In this document: positions 1 to 5,016 of the stretch, in pieces
How positions within the stretch are numbered: the first letter of the stretch is position 1
How the letters are laid out: each line of letters starts with the position of its first letter
NCBI GenBank assembly: GCA_030631125.1
Contig: DAOVLS010000225.1
Location: 1 to 5,016 of the forward strand
Direction of reading: 5' to 3'
From: Planctomycetales bacterium
GTDB lineage: Bacteria > Planctomycetota > Phycisphaerae > SM23-33
Length of the DNA: 5,016 nucleotides
Program-made: the position numbers and the translations under genes
Notes under the pieces: generated by a model
Told to the model about the DNA's origin: nothing
The model's input: the letters and a program-made list of their open reading frames with translations, nothing else
Database searches by the model: none

Positions 1-777
1 ATCTCCACCGCCCCGCCGGAAGAAGTCGCACCCGTAGCCGACGCACTGGCCCGCGCCGCTGAAGCCGGTCTGATTATCTCGGTCGGATATATGTTCCGCT
101 ACAGCCGGGCGGTGGCGAAGATGAAGGAAATCATCGCCGAGGTCCCCGGCGGCATCCGCGCGGTCGTCGCCCGTTACAACTGCGCCTACAGCGAAATCGC
201 AAGCAAGGTCTGGTGGGACATCCGCCGCACCGGCGGGCCTGTCGTCGAACAGGCGACGCACTTCTGCGACCTGACGCGGTACATCGCCGGCGACGTGGAC
301 TTGTCCACAATCGCAGCCGTAGCAATCACCGGCGCCGAACCGGCGGGGCAACTTTCCGACGTCCCCGACGGACCTGACGGCAGGTCAATCGAGGCGGACG
401 TTCCTGAAGAGTTTCGCATCCCGCGCGCAACAGCGGCCGTCTGGCGTTTCACAAACGGGGCCGTCGGCTCGCTGACACACGGCATACTGCTGCACGAAAA
501 AAAATACCTGGCCGAACTGGAGGCATGGGGCGATGGGTTGCGAATCGTCCTTTCCGACCCCTACGGCCTTTGCCGGCTTCACGTTCGCTATCCCGGCGGT
601 GAAGATATCGAAACGCTCGACTTCGCCGACGACGATCCCTACCTGACCGAGGCCGAGACATTCATCCAGGCTGTCCGCACCGGCGACGCATCGGCCATCC
701 GCTGCACATACGCCGAAGCACTCAAAACCCACCAACTGACCTGGTCCATCCGCCGAGCGGCGGAGAAGCATTCTTGA
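1..777 (+). CDS. Gfo/Idh/MocA-family oxidoreductase, C-terminal part (5' end outside window)
   Basis: The reading frame is open from base 1 to the TGA at 775-777, giving 258 residues of a protein whose start lies upstream. The first residues (ISTAPPEEVAPVADAL, then VGYMFRYS at about 28-35) match the stretch that in this family directly follows the catalytic EKP motif, so the Rossmann NAD(P)-binding half, roughly 100 residues, is missing. The segment GGPVVEQATHFCDLTRY (about 78-94 of the fragment) is the family signature that supplies active-site residues, here E83, H87, D90 and R93. The rest is the alpha/beta C-terminal domain that forms the sugar site and the dimer sheet. Family members are NAD(P)-dependent dehydrogenases or related redox enzymes acting on sugars, inositols and sugar derivatives, usually in the cytoplasm. 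The sugar epimerase and glycosidase-like genes downstream support a sugar substrate, but which one cannot be told. The ATG at base 91 is internal and not the start. Confidence 0.88.
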   Translation: MSTAPPEEVAPVADALARAAEAGLIISVGYMFRYSRAVAKMKEIIAEVPGGIRAVVARYNCAYSEIASKVWWDIRRTGGPVVEQATHFCDLTRYIAGDVDLSTIAAVAITGAEPAGQLSDVPDGPDGRSIEADVPEEFRIPRATAAVWRFTNGAVGSLTHGILLHEKKYLAELEAWGDGLRIVLSDPYGLCRLHVRYPGGEDIETLDFADDDPYLTEAETFIQAVRTGDASAIRCTYAEALKTHQLTWSIRRAAEKHS

Positions 778-801
778 CTCGCTTTGACTTCGTCGGATAA
801 T
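774..801 (+). promoter_or_regulatory. Candidate sigma70-like promoter for the epimerase gene
   Basis: TTGACT at 774-779 matches the -35 consensus at five of six bases. GATAAT at 796-801 matches the -10 consensus at five of six, with a 16-base spacer. The -35 hexamer overlaps the TGA stop of the oxidoreductase gene. Transcription would start near 808, about 30 bases before the ATG at 838, leaving room for the Shine-Dalgarno sequence at 823-829. A second TTGACT at 784-789 is too close to this -10 to pair with it. The match is by eye only, and housekeeping promoter rules in the likely host group are not well known. Confidence 0.4.
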
Positions 802-822
802 ACCACCGTCGAAGCATTTTCC

Positions 823-829
823 GGAAAGG
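823..829 (+). promoter_or_regulatory. Ribosome binding site that fixes the epimerase start at ATG 838
   Basis: GGAAAGG lies 8 bases before ATG 838. The alternative in-frame TTG at 784 would add 18 residues. It has no purine-rich site before it, and the added residues are unlike the usual AGE N-terminus. The same GAAAGG motif, also 8 bases from an ATG (2031), precedes the next gene. Confidence 0.7.
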
Positions 830-837
830 TCAACACA

Positions 838-2031
838 ATGGACATCGCCCGATACGCGAACTTCTATCACGACAAACTGCTCGACGACGTGATGCCGTTC
901 TGGCTTCGCCACTCGCCCGACCGCGAATGCGGCGGGTACTTCACCTGCCTGGACCGGGCCGGAAAGGTGTACGACACGGACAAGTTCATGTGGCTTCAAG
1001 GCCGGCAGGTATGGGTGCTGTCGAAGATGTATCGCCTCGTCCGGCAGGAGGCGGAATATCTGGACCTCGCCCGCCTGGGGGCGGAGTTCATCCGCGACCA
1101 CGGGTTCGATGAAAACGGGAATATCTATTTCGCCCTGGAGCGGGACGGAAAAGCCTACGCCAATACCTGCATCTTCAGCGATTGTTTCTGCGCGATGGGA
1201 CTGGCAGAGTACGCCGCAGCCGCCGGTCCCGAGGCCGACTGGGCGCGCGACCTGGCAATAAAAACGTACAGGGGTATCCAGGAATGGCTGGTGAACAAGG
1301 AAGACCCATACTCGCGGTTCATCCCCGGCGTCAGACCATTAACGTCGCTGGCCTTCGACATGATTAACGTGAACATGTCGCAGGAGTTGGAATCGGTTAT
1401 TAGCGATCCTGTTTTTCGACAATGCGGGCTGGCATCGGCCGAGAGGATTCTGAACCTGCACGTTGACCGCAAGGAAGGTCTGGTCTTCGATAACGTCGCG
1501 CCGGACGGCTCACACCCCGACACATTCCCCGGTCGGTTGGTCCTTCCCGGGCACGCGCTGGAATGTCTGTGGTTCCTGATCTCCGCCGGAGACGCCTGGG
1601 GCGCCGGCGACATCGTTACCGAGGCAATCGAAGCGATTCCCAATATGCTCGATTTCGGATGGGACGAGAAATACGGCGGGTTTTTCTATTACCGCGACGC
1701 AGCCGGCAAGCCGCCGGAGCAACTGGAGTGGGACCGGAAACTCTGGTGGGTCCACGGCGAGGCGCTTGTTGCGGCGCTGCTTGCATATAAGCACACCGGC
1801 CGGACGGAGTTCGCCGAATGGTTCGAGAAGATACACGATTACACCTGGGACCGCTTCGGCGACGACGAGCATGGCGAATGGTTCGGCTACCTCGACCGCG
1901 GCGGGGAGGTATTCCTGGACCTGAAGGGCGGAAAGTGGAAAGGCTGCTTCCACGTGCCGCGAACGATGTGGGTGTGTTGGCAACTATTGGAAGACCTGTC
2001 TGCCGCAGACAGGGATGAAAGGTCGAAATGA
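838..2031 (+). CDS. AGE-family sugar epimerase/isomerase (N-acylglucosamine 2-epimerase type)
   Basis: The 397-residue protein has the normal length for the AGE family, an (alpha/alpha)6 barrel that interconverts sugars differing at C2, such as GlcNAc/ManNAc, glucose/mannose or cellobiose/glucosylmannose. Expected active-site residues are present: R56 in WLQGRQVW, H239 and E242 in LPGHALE, H306 and E308 in KLWWVHGEAL, and H372 and R375 in KGCFHVPR. The spacing of H239, E308, H372 and R375 agrees with what I recall for the Anabaena GlcNAc 2-epimerase. PGHALE and KLWW.H.EAL are closer to GlcNAc 2-epimerases than to cellobiose 2-epimerases, which typically have a GHD.E-type motif; this subfamily call is inference. 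There is no signal peptide, so it acts in the cytoplasm. ATG 838 was chosen for its GGAAAGG site; TTG 784 is the alternative. The stop overlaps the next gene's start (ATGA at 2028-2031), which points to translational coupling. Confidence 0.93.
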   Translation: MDIARYANFYHDKLLDDVMPFWLRHSPDRECGGYFTCLDRAGKVYDTDKFMWLQGRQVWVLSKMYRLVRQEAEYLDLARLGAEFIRDHGFDENGNIYFALERDGKAYANTCIFSDCFCAMGLAEYAAAAGPEADWARDLAIKTYRGIQEWLVNKEDPYSRFIPGVRPLTSLAFDMINVNMSQELESVISDPVFRQCGLASAERILNLHVDRKEGLVFDNVAPDGSHPDTFPGRLVLPGHALECLWFLISAGDAWGAGDIVTEAIEAIPNMLDFGWDEKYGGFFYYRDAAGKPPEQLEWDRKLWWVHGEALVAALLAYKHTGRTEFAEWFEKIHDYTWDRFGDDEHGEWFGYLDRGGEVFLDLKGGKWKGCFHVPRTMWVCWQLLEDLSAADRDERSK

Positions 2032-3533
2032 TGCTCATCAAACTGAAATTTGACGCCTCGCGTTGGATGGTGCTTGCCGGGCTGGACGAACCGCTCGAGC
2101 ACTACGCCGCAGCCGAGGCCGGCGCGTTAATCCAGCAGCACGTTCCATACGTAGTGCAGACCATCGCCGGCGACTGCGACCGGCGCAGGCTCAAGAAGCA
2201 CAACATCCTGGCCGTCGGCACGCCGGAAACCAACAGCCTCATCGCTTCACTTGTCGCCGAGGGCAAAATCCGCCTGGCGGGCAAGCCGCAATCGTACGCG
2301 ATCGCCGTCCTGCCAAGCCCGTACAACCCCGCCCGGCAGGTGCTGGTGCTGGCCGGAGCCGACTCGCCCGGCGTACTCTACGCCGTCCGCGACTGGGAAC
2401 ATTACTGCTACGACCCGTACGTTACCGGTTTGACCGCGCCGCGGTTTCCGCTGCCGAACGCGCCCGAACCGCCCCACCCCGACATCCGCCCGGTAGCACC
2501 GTTCCACCAGCCGGTACCGGCCTGGGACCTGACCGGCTCGCCGAAAATCCTCGACCGAGGCATCTGGACCTGGGGACACGTTGTCTATGACTACCGGCGA
2601 TTCCTGGAAAACATGAGCCGCTGGAAAATGAACATCCTGATCGTCTGGAACGATTACGCACCCGTCAACGCCCGCGAGATTACCGACTACGCCCACTCGC
2701 TGGGCATCAAGTTAATCTGGGGCTTCACGTGGTGCTGGGGCGAAAAGGTCAACCCGTCCGACCCGGGCCAACTTGCCTTCTGGCGCGACCGCGTTATCCG
2801 CACCTACGAGGAGCAATACCTGCCCCTCGGCGGCGACGGCATCTACTTCGAAGTTTTCACCGAGACCCACGAGCGGAAGATAGGGCGAAAGCCCATCGCC
2901 GAACTGGCGGCTAACTGGGTTAACCACATCGGAAAAGCCCTGCTGGAGCGTCACCCGGACCTGTGGATACAGTGGGGCCTGCACGCCATCAGCATCCGCG
3001 ACGACATTGATTACATCAAGGCCGTCGATCCGCGCATCAACATCACCTGGGCGGACGCGGGTTGCTTCCCGTATGCCTACGACGTTACAGGCCTGGAATC
3101 GCTTGACGACGCATTGTCCTACACCCGCCGCCTGGCGGGTCTGCGGAGTCCCAATGAGGACCTTGGGTTGACCTTCAAGGGAATGATCCAACTGGACTGG
3201 GACACTTTCGAGAACCAACTCGGCCCGTTCGTTATGGGCCGGGCCGATCGTGATTTTATTCGCCGCCGAACGGAGTTGGTTCAGCCGCGATGGAAACAGG
3301 CCGAGATCGGCTGGCGGAAGCACCTCCCCGCCGTCTGCCGAACAATCAAGGCCGCTGTCGCCGCACGTCCGAAAAGGCTTACCATCACCGGCCTGGTCGA
3401 GGACGGAATGTGGGAAGAGCGCATGCCACTTCCGCCGTGCCTGCTCGCTGAAGCAATGTGGAACCCAAGCGAAAAGCCCGAATCGATCATCGCCAAAGTC
3501 GCCGCAACGCGCGACGCGCATTGCCTGGCCTGA
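2028..3533 (+). CDS. GH20/GH67-like glycoside hydrolase family protein, probably cytoplasmic
   Basis: This is a 501-residue protein without a recognisable signal peptide. Residues 1 to about 135 resemble the small alpha/beta domain that precedes the barrel in GH20 hexosaminidases and GH67 alpha-glucuronidases, ending in LAGADSPGVLYAVRDWEHY (108-126), like the usual GxLYAxxdxLE signature. A TIM-barrel-like part begins near RGIWTWG (177-183). KMNILIVWND (200-209) and IKLIWGFTW (227-235) look like successive beta strands, and GGDGIYFEVFTE (268-279) puts acidic D270, E275 and E279 at the usual place for catalytic or binding acids. Other strand ends include WIQWGLH (313-319) and NITWADAG (338-345). 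This family assignment comes from pattern recognition and the catalytic residues are inferred. ATG 2028 overlaps the epimerase stop; ATG 2031 is equally possible and sits 8 bases from GAAAGG (2017-2022). Coupling to the epimerase suggests it releases or modifies that enzyme's sugar. A non-catalytic member is possible. Confidence 0.7.
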   Translation: MMLIKLKFDASRWMVLAGLDEPLEHYAAAEAGALIQQHVPYVVQTIAGDCDRRRLKKHNILAVGTPETNSLIASLVAEGKIRLAGKPQSYAIAVLPSPYNPARQVLVLAGADSPGVLYAVRDWEHYCYDPYVTGLTAPRFPLPNAPEPPHPDIRPVAPFHQPVPAWDLTGSPKILDRGIWTWGHVVYDYRRFLENMSRWKMNILIVWNDYAPVNAREITDYAHSLGIKLIWGFTWCWGEKVNPSDPGQLAFWRDRVIRTYEEQYLPLGGDGIYFEVFTETHERKIGRKPIAELAANWVNHIGKALLERHPDLWIQWGLHAISIRDDIDYIKAVDPRINITWADAGCFPYAYDVTGLESLDDALSYTRRLAGLRSPNEDLGLTFKGMIQLDWDTFENQLGPFVMGRADRDFIRRRTELVQPRWKQAEIGWRKHLPAVCRTIKAAVAARPKRLTITGLVEDGMWEERMPLPPCLLAEAMWNPSEKPESIIAKVAATRDAHCLA

Positions 3534-3540
3534 ATAAACT

Positions 3541-3619
3541 TGTAGGCTGGGACGGAGCGAAGCGGAGTCCCACCTTTCCTGAATTGCCGGGACTTCGCTC
3601 CGCTACGTCCCGGCCTACA
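3541..3619 (+). repeat. REP/BIME-like palindromic element, copy 1
   Basis: Two 31-base arms, 3541-3571 and 3589-3619, pair through 27 Watson-Crick pairs, 2 G-T wobbles and 2 mismatches around a 17-base loop. Each arm is also a small hairpin by itself, headed by GTAG (3542-3545) on the + strand and by the matching CTAC (3615-3618) at the other end. In the left arm GGGAC (3549-3553) pairs with GTCCC (3567-3571) around GCGAAGC (3557-3563). A GTAG foot followed by a hairpin, present in two inverted copies, is the layout of enterobacterial REP/BIME elements, which are mobilised by Y1 (TnpA-REP/RAYT) transposases. The element starts 7 bases after the hydrolase-like stop codon. It has no T-tract, so an intrinsic terminator role is not supported, although the structure could still protect mRNA 3' ends. 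A related copy lies at 4830-4915. Confidence 0.85.
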
Positions 3620-3653
3620 AACTAAACGAGATGTCGTTACCGAAGAAACCTTC

Positions 3654-3683
3654 TTGAAATTTCACGCCGGAAAAAGTAAGAAT
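3654..3683 (+). promoter_or_regulatory. Weak candidate promoter for ilvC
   Basis: TTGAAA at 3654-3659 matches the -35 consensus at five of six bases. AAGAAT at 3678-3683 matches the -10 at four of six with an 18-base spacer. It lies in the AT-richer stretch between the repeat element and the ilvC ribosome binding site, where a promoter is expected because the repeat separates ilvC from the upstream cluster. Confidence 0.3.
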
Positions 3684-3694
3684 ATCAATCTCAA

Positions 3695-3704
3695 TAACCG
3701 GTTA
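3695..3704 (+). promoter_or_regulatory. 10-base perfect palindrome in the ilvC leader, possible operator
   Basis: TAACCGGTTA is a perfect inverted repeat. It lies between the candidate -10 (3678-3683) and the AAAGGAGA ribosome binding site at 3713-3720, close to where transcription would start. That position would suit a repressor site. A 10-base palindrome can arise by chance, and no known regulator site was recognised. Confidence 0.2.
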
Positions 3705-3727
3705 ACTTTCGCAAAGGAGAATCTATC

Positions 3728-4828
3728 ATGGCGATTATCAATTTTGGCGGCGTCAAAGAAGAAGTTATCACACGCAAGGAGTTCTCGCTGGCCAAGGCCC
3801 GGCGGGTCCTGAAGAACGAGACTATCGCGGTCATCGGATACGGCGTCCAAGGCCCGGCACAGTCGCTCAATATGAGAGACAACGGCTTCAACGTAATCGT
3901 CGGGCAGGCGAAACGATTCAAGGCCGACTGGGACCGCGCCGTCAAAGACGGATGGAAACCGGGCAAAACCCTCTTCGACATCGAAGAAGCCGCCCAACGC
4001 GGAACGGTTATACAGATGCTCGTCTCCGACGCCGCGCAGAAGGCCATCTGGCCTATGATCAAGAAATGCCTCAATCCGGGCGATGCGCTGTATTTCTCGC
4101 ACGGATTCTCGATTGCCTATAAGGACCAGACGAAGATCATCCCGCCGAAGGACGTCGATGTGATTCTGGTCGCGCCGAAGGGTTCGGGAACATCGGTCCG
4201 GCGGAATTTCCTGTCCGGGGCGGGGATTAATTCCAGTTTCGCCGTCGAGGCCGACGCCACAGGCAAGGCCCGGCAGCGTTGCATCGCGCTGGGCATCGCC
4301 GTGGGATCCGGCTACCTGTTCCCGACGACGTTCCAGAACGAAGTCTTCAGCGACCTGACAGGCGAGCGCGGCGTGCTGATGGGAGCATTGGCCGGGATTA
4401 TGGAAGCACAGTACGACACGCTCCGCGCCCACGGCCATAGTCCGTCCGAGGCCTTCAACGAAACCGTCGAGGAACTGACCCAAAGCCTCATCCGCCTGGT
4501 AGATGAGAACGGGATGGACTGGATGTACGCCAACTGTTCAGCCACCGCCCAGCGCGGCGCGCTGGACTGGAAGGGCAAATTCAAGAAGGCCGTCCTGCCC
4601 GTCTTCAAGGAACTGTATAAGCGTGTCGCCAGCGGAGCAGAAACGAAGCGCGTCCTGACCGTCTGCGGCAAGGCCGACTACCGCAAACGCCTGGACAAGG
4701 AACTGTCGGTCATGGGTAATTCCGAGATGTGGCGCGCAGGCGCAGCCACCCGTAGCCTCCGCCCCAAGGAAAAAGCCAAAAAAATCACCAAATCCACCAA
4801 AGGCATCGCCGGAAGAAAAGCGAATTAA
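3728..4828 (+). CDS. ilvC: Ketol-acid reductoisomerase, class I, Bacteroidota/fungal-like type
   Basis: The enzyme converts 2-acetolactate or 2-aceto-2-hydroxybutyrate to the dihydroxy acids of valine/leucine and isoleucine synthesis, using Mg2+ and NAD(P)H. It has 366 residues. The nucleotide-binding loop is IGYGVQG (36-42). Catalytic and metal-site residues are present: H125 in YFSHGF, K151 in APKGSG, D209 and E213 in SDLTGE, E245 and E249 in NETVEE, and S271 in CSATAQRG. The start FGGVKEEV, GYGVQGPAQ, GINSSFAV and MDWMYANCSATAQRGALDW match the type I recall from Bacteroides IlvC and yeast Ilv5 rather than the common GYGSQGHAQ bacterial form. The family usually ends near LRPEN; here LRP (344-346) is followed by a 20-residue tail with eight basic residues. 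AAAGGAGA at 3713-3720 supports ATG 3728. No ilvB, ilvN, ilvD or leu gene lies in the window, so it appears to stand alone between two repeat elements. Confidence 0.97.
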   Translation: MAIINFGGVKEEVITRKEFSLAKARRVLKNETIAVIGYGVQGPAQSLNMRDNGFNVIVGQAKRFKADWDRAVKDGWKPGKTLFDIEEAAQRGTVIQMLVSDAAQKAIWPMIKKCLNPGDALYFSHGFSIAYKDQTKIIPPKDVDVILVAPKGSGTSVRRNFLSGAGINSSFAVEADATGKARQRCIALGIAVGSGYLFPTTFQNEVFSDLTGERGVLMGALAGIMEAQYDTLRAHGHSPSEAFNETVEELTQSLIRLVDENGMDWMYANCSATAQRGALDWKGKFKKAVLPVFKELYKRVASGAETKRVLTVCGKADYRKRLDKELSVMGNSEMWRAGAATRSLRPKEKAKKITKSTKGIAGRKAN

Positions 4829-4829
4829 A

Positions 4830-4915
4830 GTAGGCTGGGCCGAGCGAAGCGAGTCCCACCTTCCTGACTCCGAACAGGTAAAGGTGGGACTGCGCTGCGC
4901 TCCGGCCCAGCCTAC
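4830..4915 (+). repeat. REP/BIME-like palindromic element, copy 2
   Basis: Arms at 4830-4862 and 4881-4915 are inverted copies with one mismatch and two one-base bulges, around an 18-base loop. The left end begins GTAGGCTGGG and the right end is CCCAGCCTAC. The left arm forms its own hairpin: GGG (4837-4839) with CCC (4855-4857), tandem G-A mismatches, and GCGAAGC at 4844-4850. The left half closely follows copy 1, including GAGTCCCACC and the loop start TTCCTGA, and both copies end in CCTACAAACT. The arms differ from copy 1 by matched changes that keep the pairing. The element begins two bases after the ilvC stop and ends 26 bases before the ribosome binding site of the next gene. No T-tract follows. 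Confidence 0.85.
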
Positions 4916-4941
4916 AAACTACGAACTGAACGGTTACAATA

Positions 4942-4947
4942 GAGGAG
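4942..4947 (+). promoter_or_regulatory. Ribosome binding site for the GTG-start lipoprotein gene
   Basis: GAGGAG is a strong Shine-Dalgarno match 8 bases before GTG 4956. The nearer ATG at 4948 overlaps the site and its frame stops after eight codons (TAA 4972-4974). The GTG frame instead gives a clean lipoprotein signal peptide, so GTG is the start. Confidence 0.7.
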
Positions 4948-4955
4948 ATGTCATC

Positions 4956-5016
4956 GTGCGTAAGACCATTGTAATCCTGACAGGTGTAGTTATTTTGCTG
5001 TGTTTGGCCGGCTGTG
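4956..5016 (+). CDS. Putative lipoprotein, N-terminal signal peptide only (3' end outside window)
   Basis: Twenty complete codons from GTG 4956 encode MRKTIVILTGVVILLCLAGC. This is a textbook type II signal peptide: a positive n-region (R2, K3), a hydrophobic core (about 5-17) and the lipobox LAGC, with the acylated cysteine at residue 20. The mature protein should be exported, cut before C20 by signal peptidase II and anchored by lipid to a membrane. Only the signal peptide is in the window, so the function is unknown. It follows ilvC after the second repeat element and is unlikely to be part of branched-chain amino acid synthesis. TACAAT at 4935-4940 looks like a -10 box but has no convincing -35 partner. 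Confidence 0.78.
   Translation, partial: MRKTIVILTGVVILLCLAGC

Noticed and set aside
784..837. TTG 784 as the start of the epimerase
   Set aside because: There is no Shine-Dalgarno sequence before it, the extra 18 residues are unlike the family N-terminus, and the stretch holds the likely promoter -10 and the ribosome binding site for ATG 838.
385..1101. Long open frame on the minus strand opposite the oxidoreductase and epimerase genes
   Set aside because: It runs across two well-supported + strand genes, shows no recognisable motif, and long antisense frames are expected in GC-rich coding DNA.
2712..3521. 269-residue open frame on the minus strand opposite the hydrolase-like gene
   Set aside because: It is an antisense shadow with no recognisable domain, while the + frame has family-like motifs, a ribosome binding site and overlap with the preceding gene.
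3541..3630. First palindrome as an intrinsic transcription terminator
   Set aside because: No T-tract follows the stem on the + strand, and the same sequence recurs downstream of another gene with conserved ends, which fits a dispersed repeat better.
3631..3657. Eight-codon ORF (MSLPKKPS) upstream of ilvC as an attenuator leader peptide
   Set aside because: It has one leucine codon and no run of Ile, Val or Leu codons. No terminator/antiterminator structure follows it, and the ribosome binding site is poor.
3662..4483. 273-residue open frame on the minus strand opposite ilvC
   Set aside because: The + strand encodes a clear ketol-acid reductoisomerase with all catalytic residues. The antisense frame has no family motif and is explained by codon bias.
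4912..4940. Promoter for the lipoprotein gene using TACAAT at 4935-4940
   Set aside because: No -35-like hexamer occurs at a suitable distance, because that region is the end of the repeat element, and the implied leader would be very short.

Overview
This 5016-base window is compact, clearly GC-rich bacterial chromosomal DNA. All genes I can support lie on the + strand. The genome type is uncertain. The ketol-acid reductoisomerase is of the kind I associate with Bacteroidota and fungi, but the base composition, the sugar-enzyme cluster (Gfo/Idh/MocA oxidoreductase, AGE epimerase, GH20/GH67-like protein) and the dispersed palindromic repeats fit a Planctomycetota/PVC-type genome, perhaps Phycisphaerae-like, better than a typical Bacteroides. 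This placement is inference.

Bases 1-3533 form a sugar-metabolism cluster. It starts with the 3' two thirds of a Gfo/Idh/MocA-family oxidoreductase, cut by the window edge. Next is a complete AGE-family (N-acylglucosamine 2-epimerase type) sugar epimerase with all the expected active-site residues. It overlaps by 4 bases a 501-residue protein that looks like a GH20/GH67-type glycoside hydrolase without a signal peptide. A plausible sigma70-like promoter lies across the stop codon of the oxidoreductase gene, so the epimerase and hydrolase-like genes may form their own transcription unit. The likely joint role is intracellular processing of an imported sugar or glycoside: cleavage, epimerisation at C2 and oxidoreduction. 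The substrate cannot be read from the sequence.

Bases 3534-3727 separate this cluster from ilvC. They hold a palindromic REP/BIME-like element directly after the hydrolase-like stop codon, then a weak candidate promoter, a 10-base perfect palindrome and a good ribosome binding site. ilvC (3728-4828) encodes a complete class I ketol-acid reductoisomerase, the second enzyme of valine/leucine/isoleucine synthesis, with an unusual lysine-rich C-terminal tail. A second, related REP/BIME-like element begins two bases after its stop codon.

The last 61 bases hold the start of a new gene, with a GTG codon, a strong Shine-Dalgarno sequence and a complete lipoprotein signal peptide ending in LAGC at the window edge. 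No tRNA, rRNA, CRISPR array, insertion-sequence transposase or convincing intrinsic terminator was seen. The most notable non-coding signal is the pair of GTAG-headed inverted hairpin elements on both sides of ilvC.
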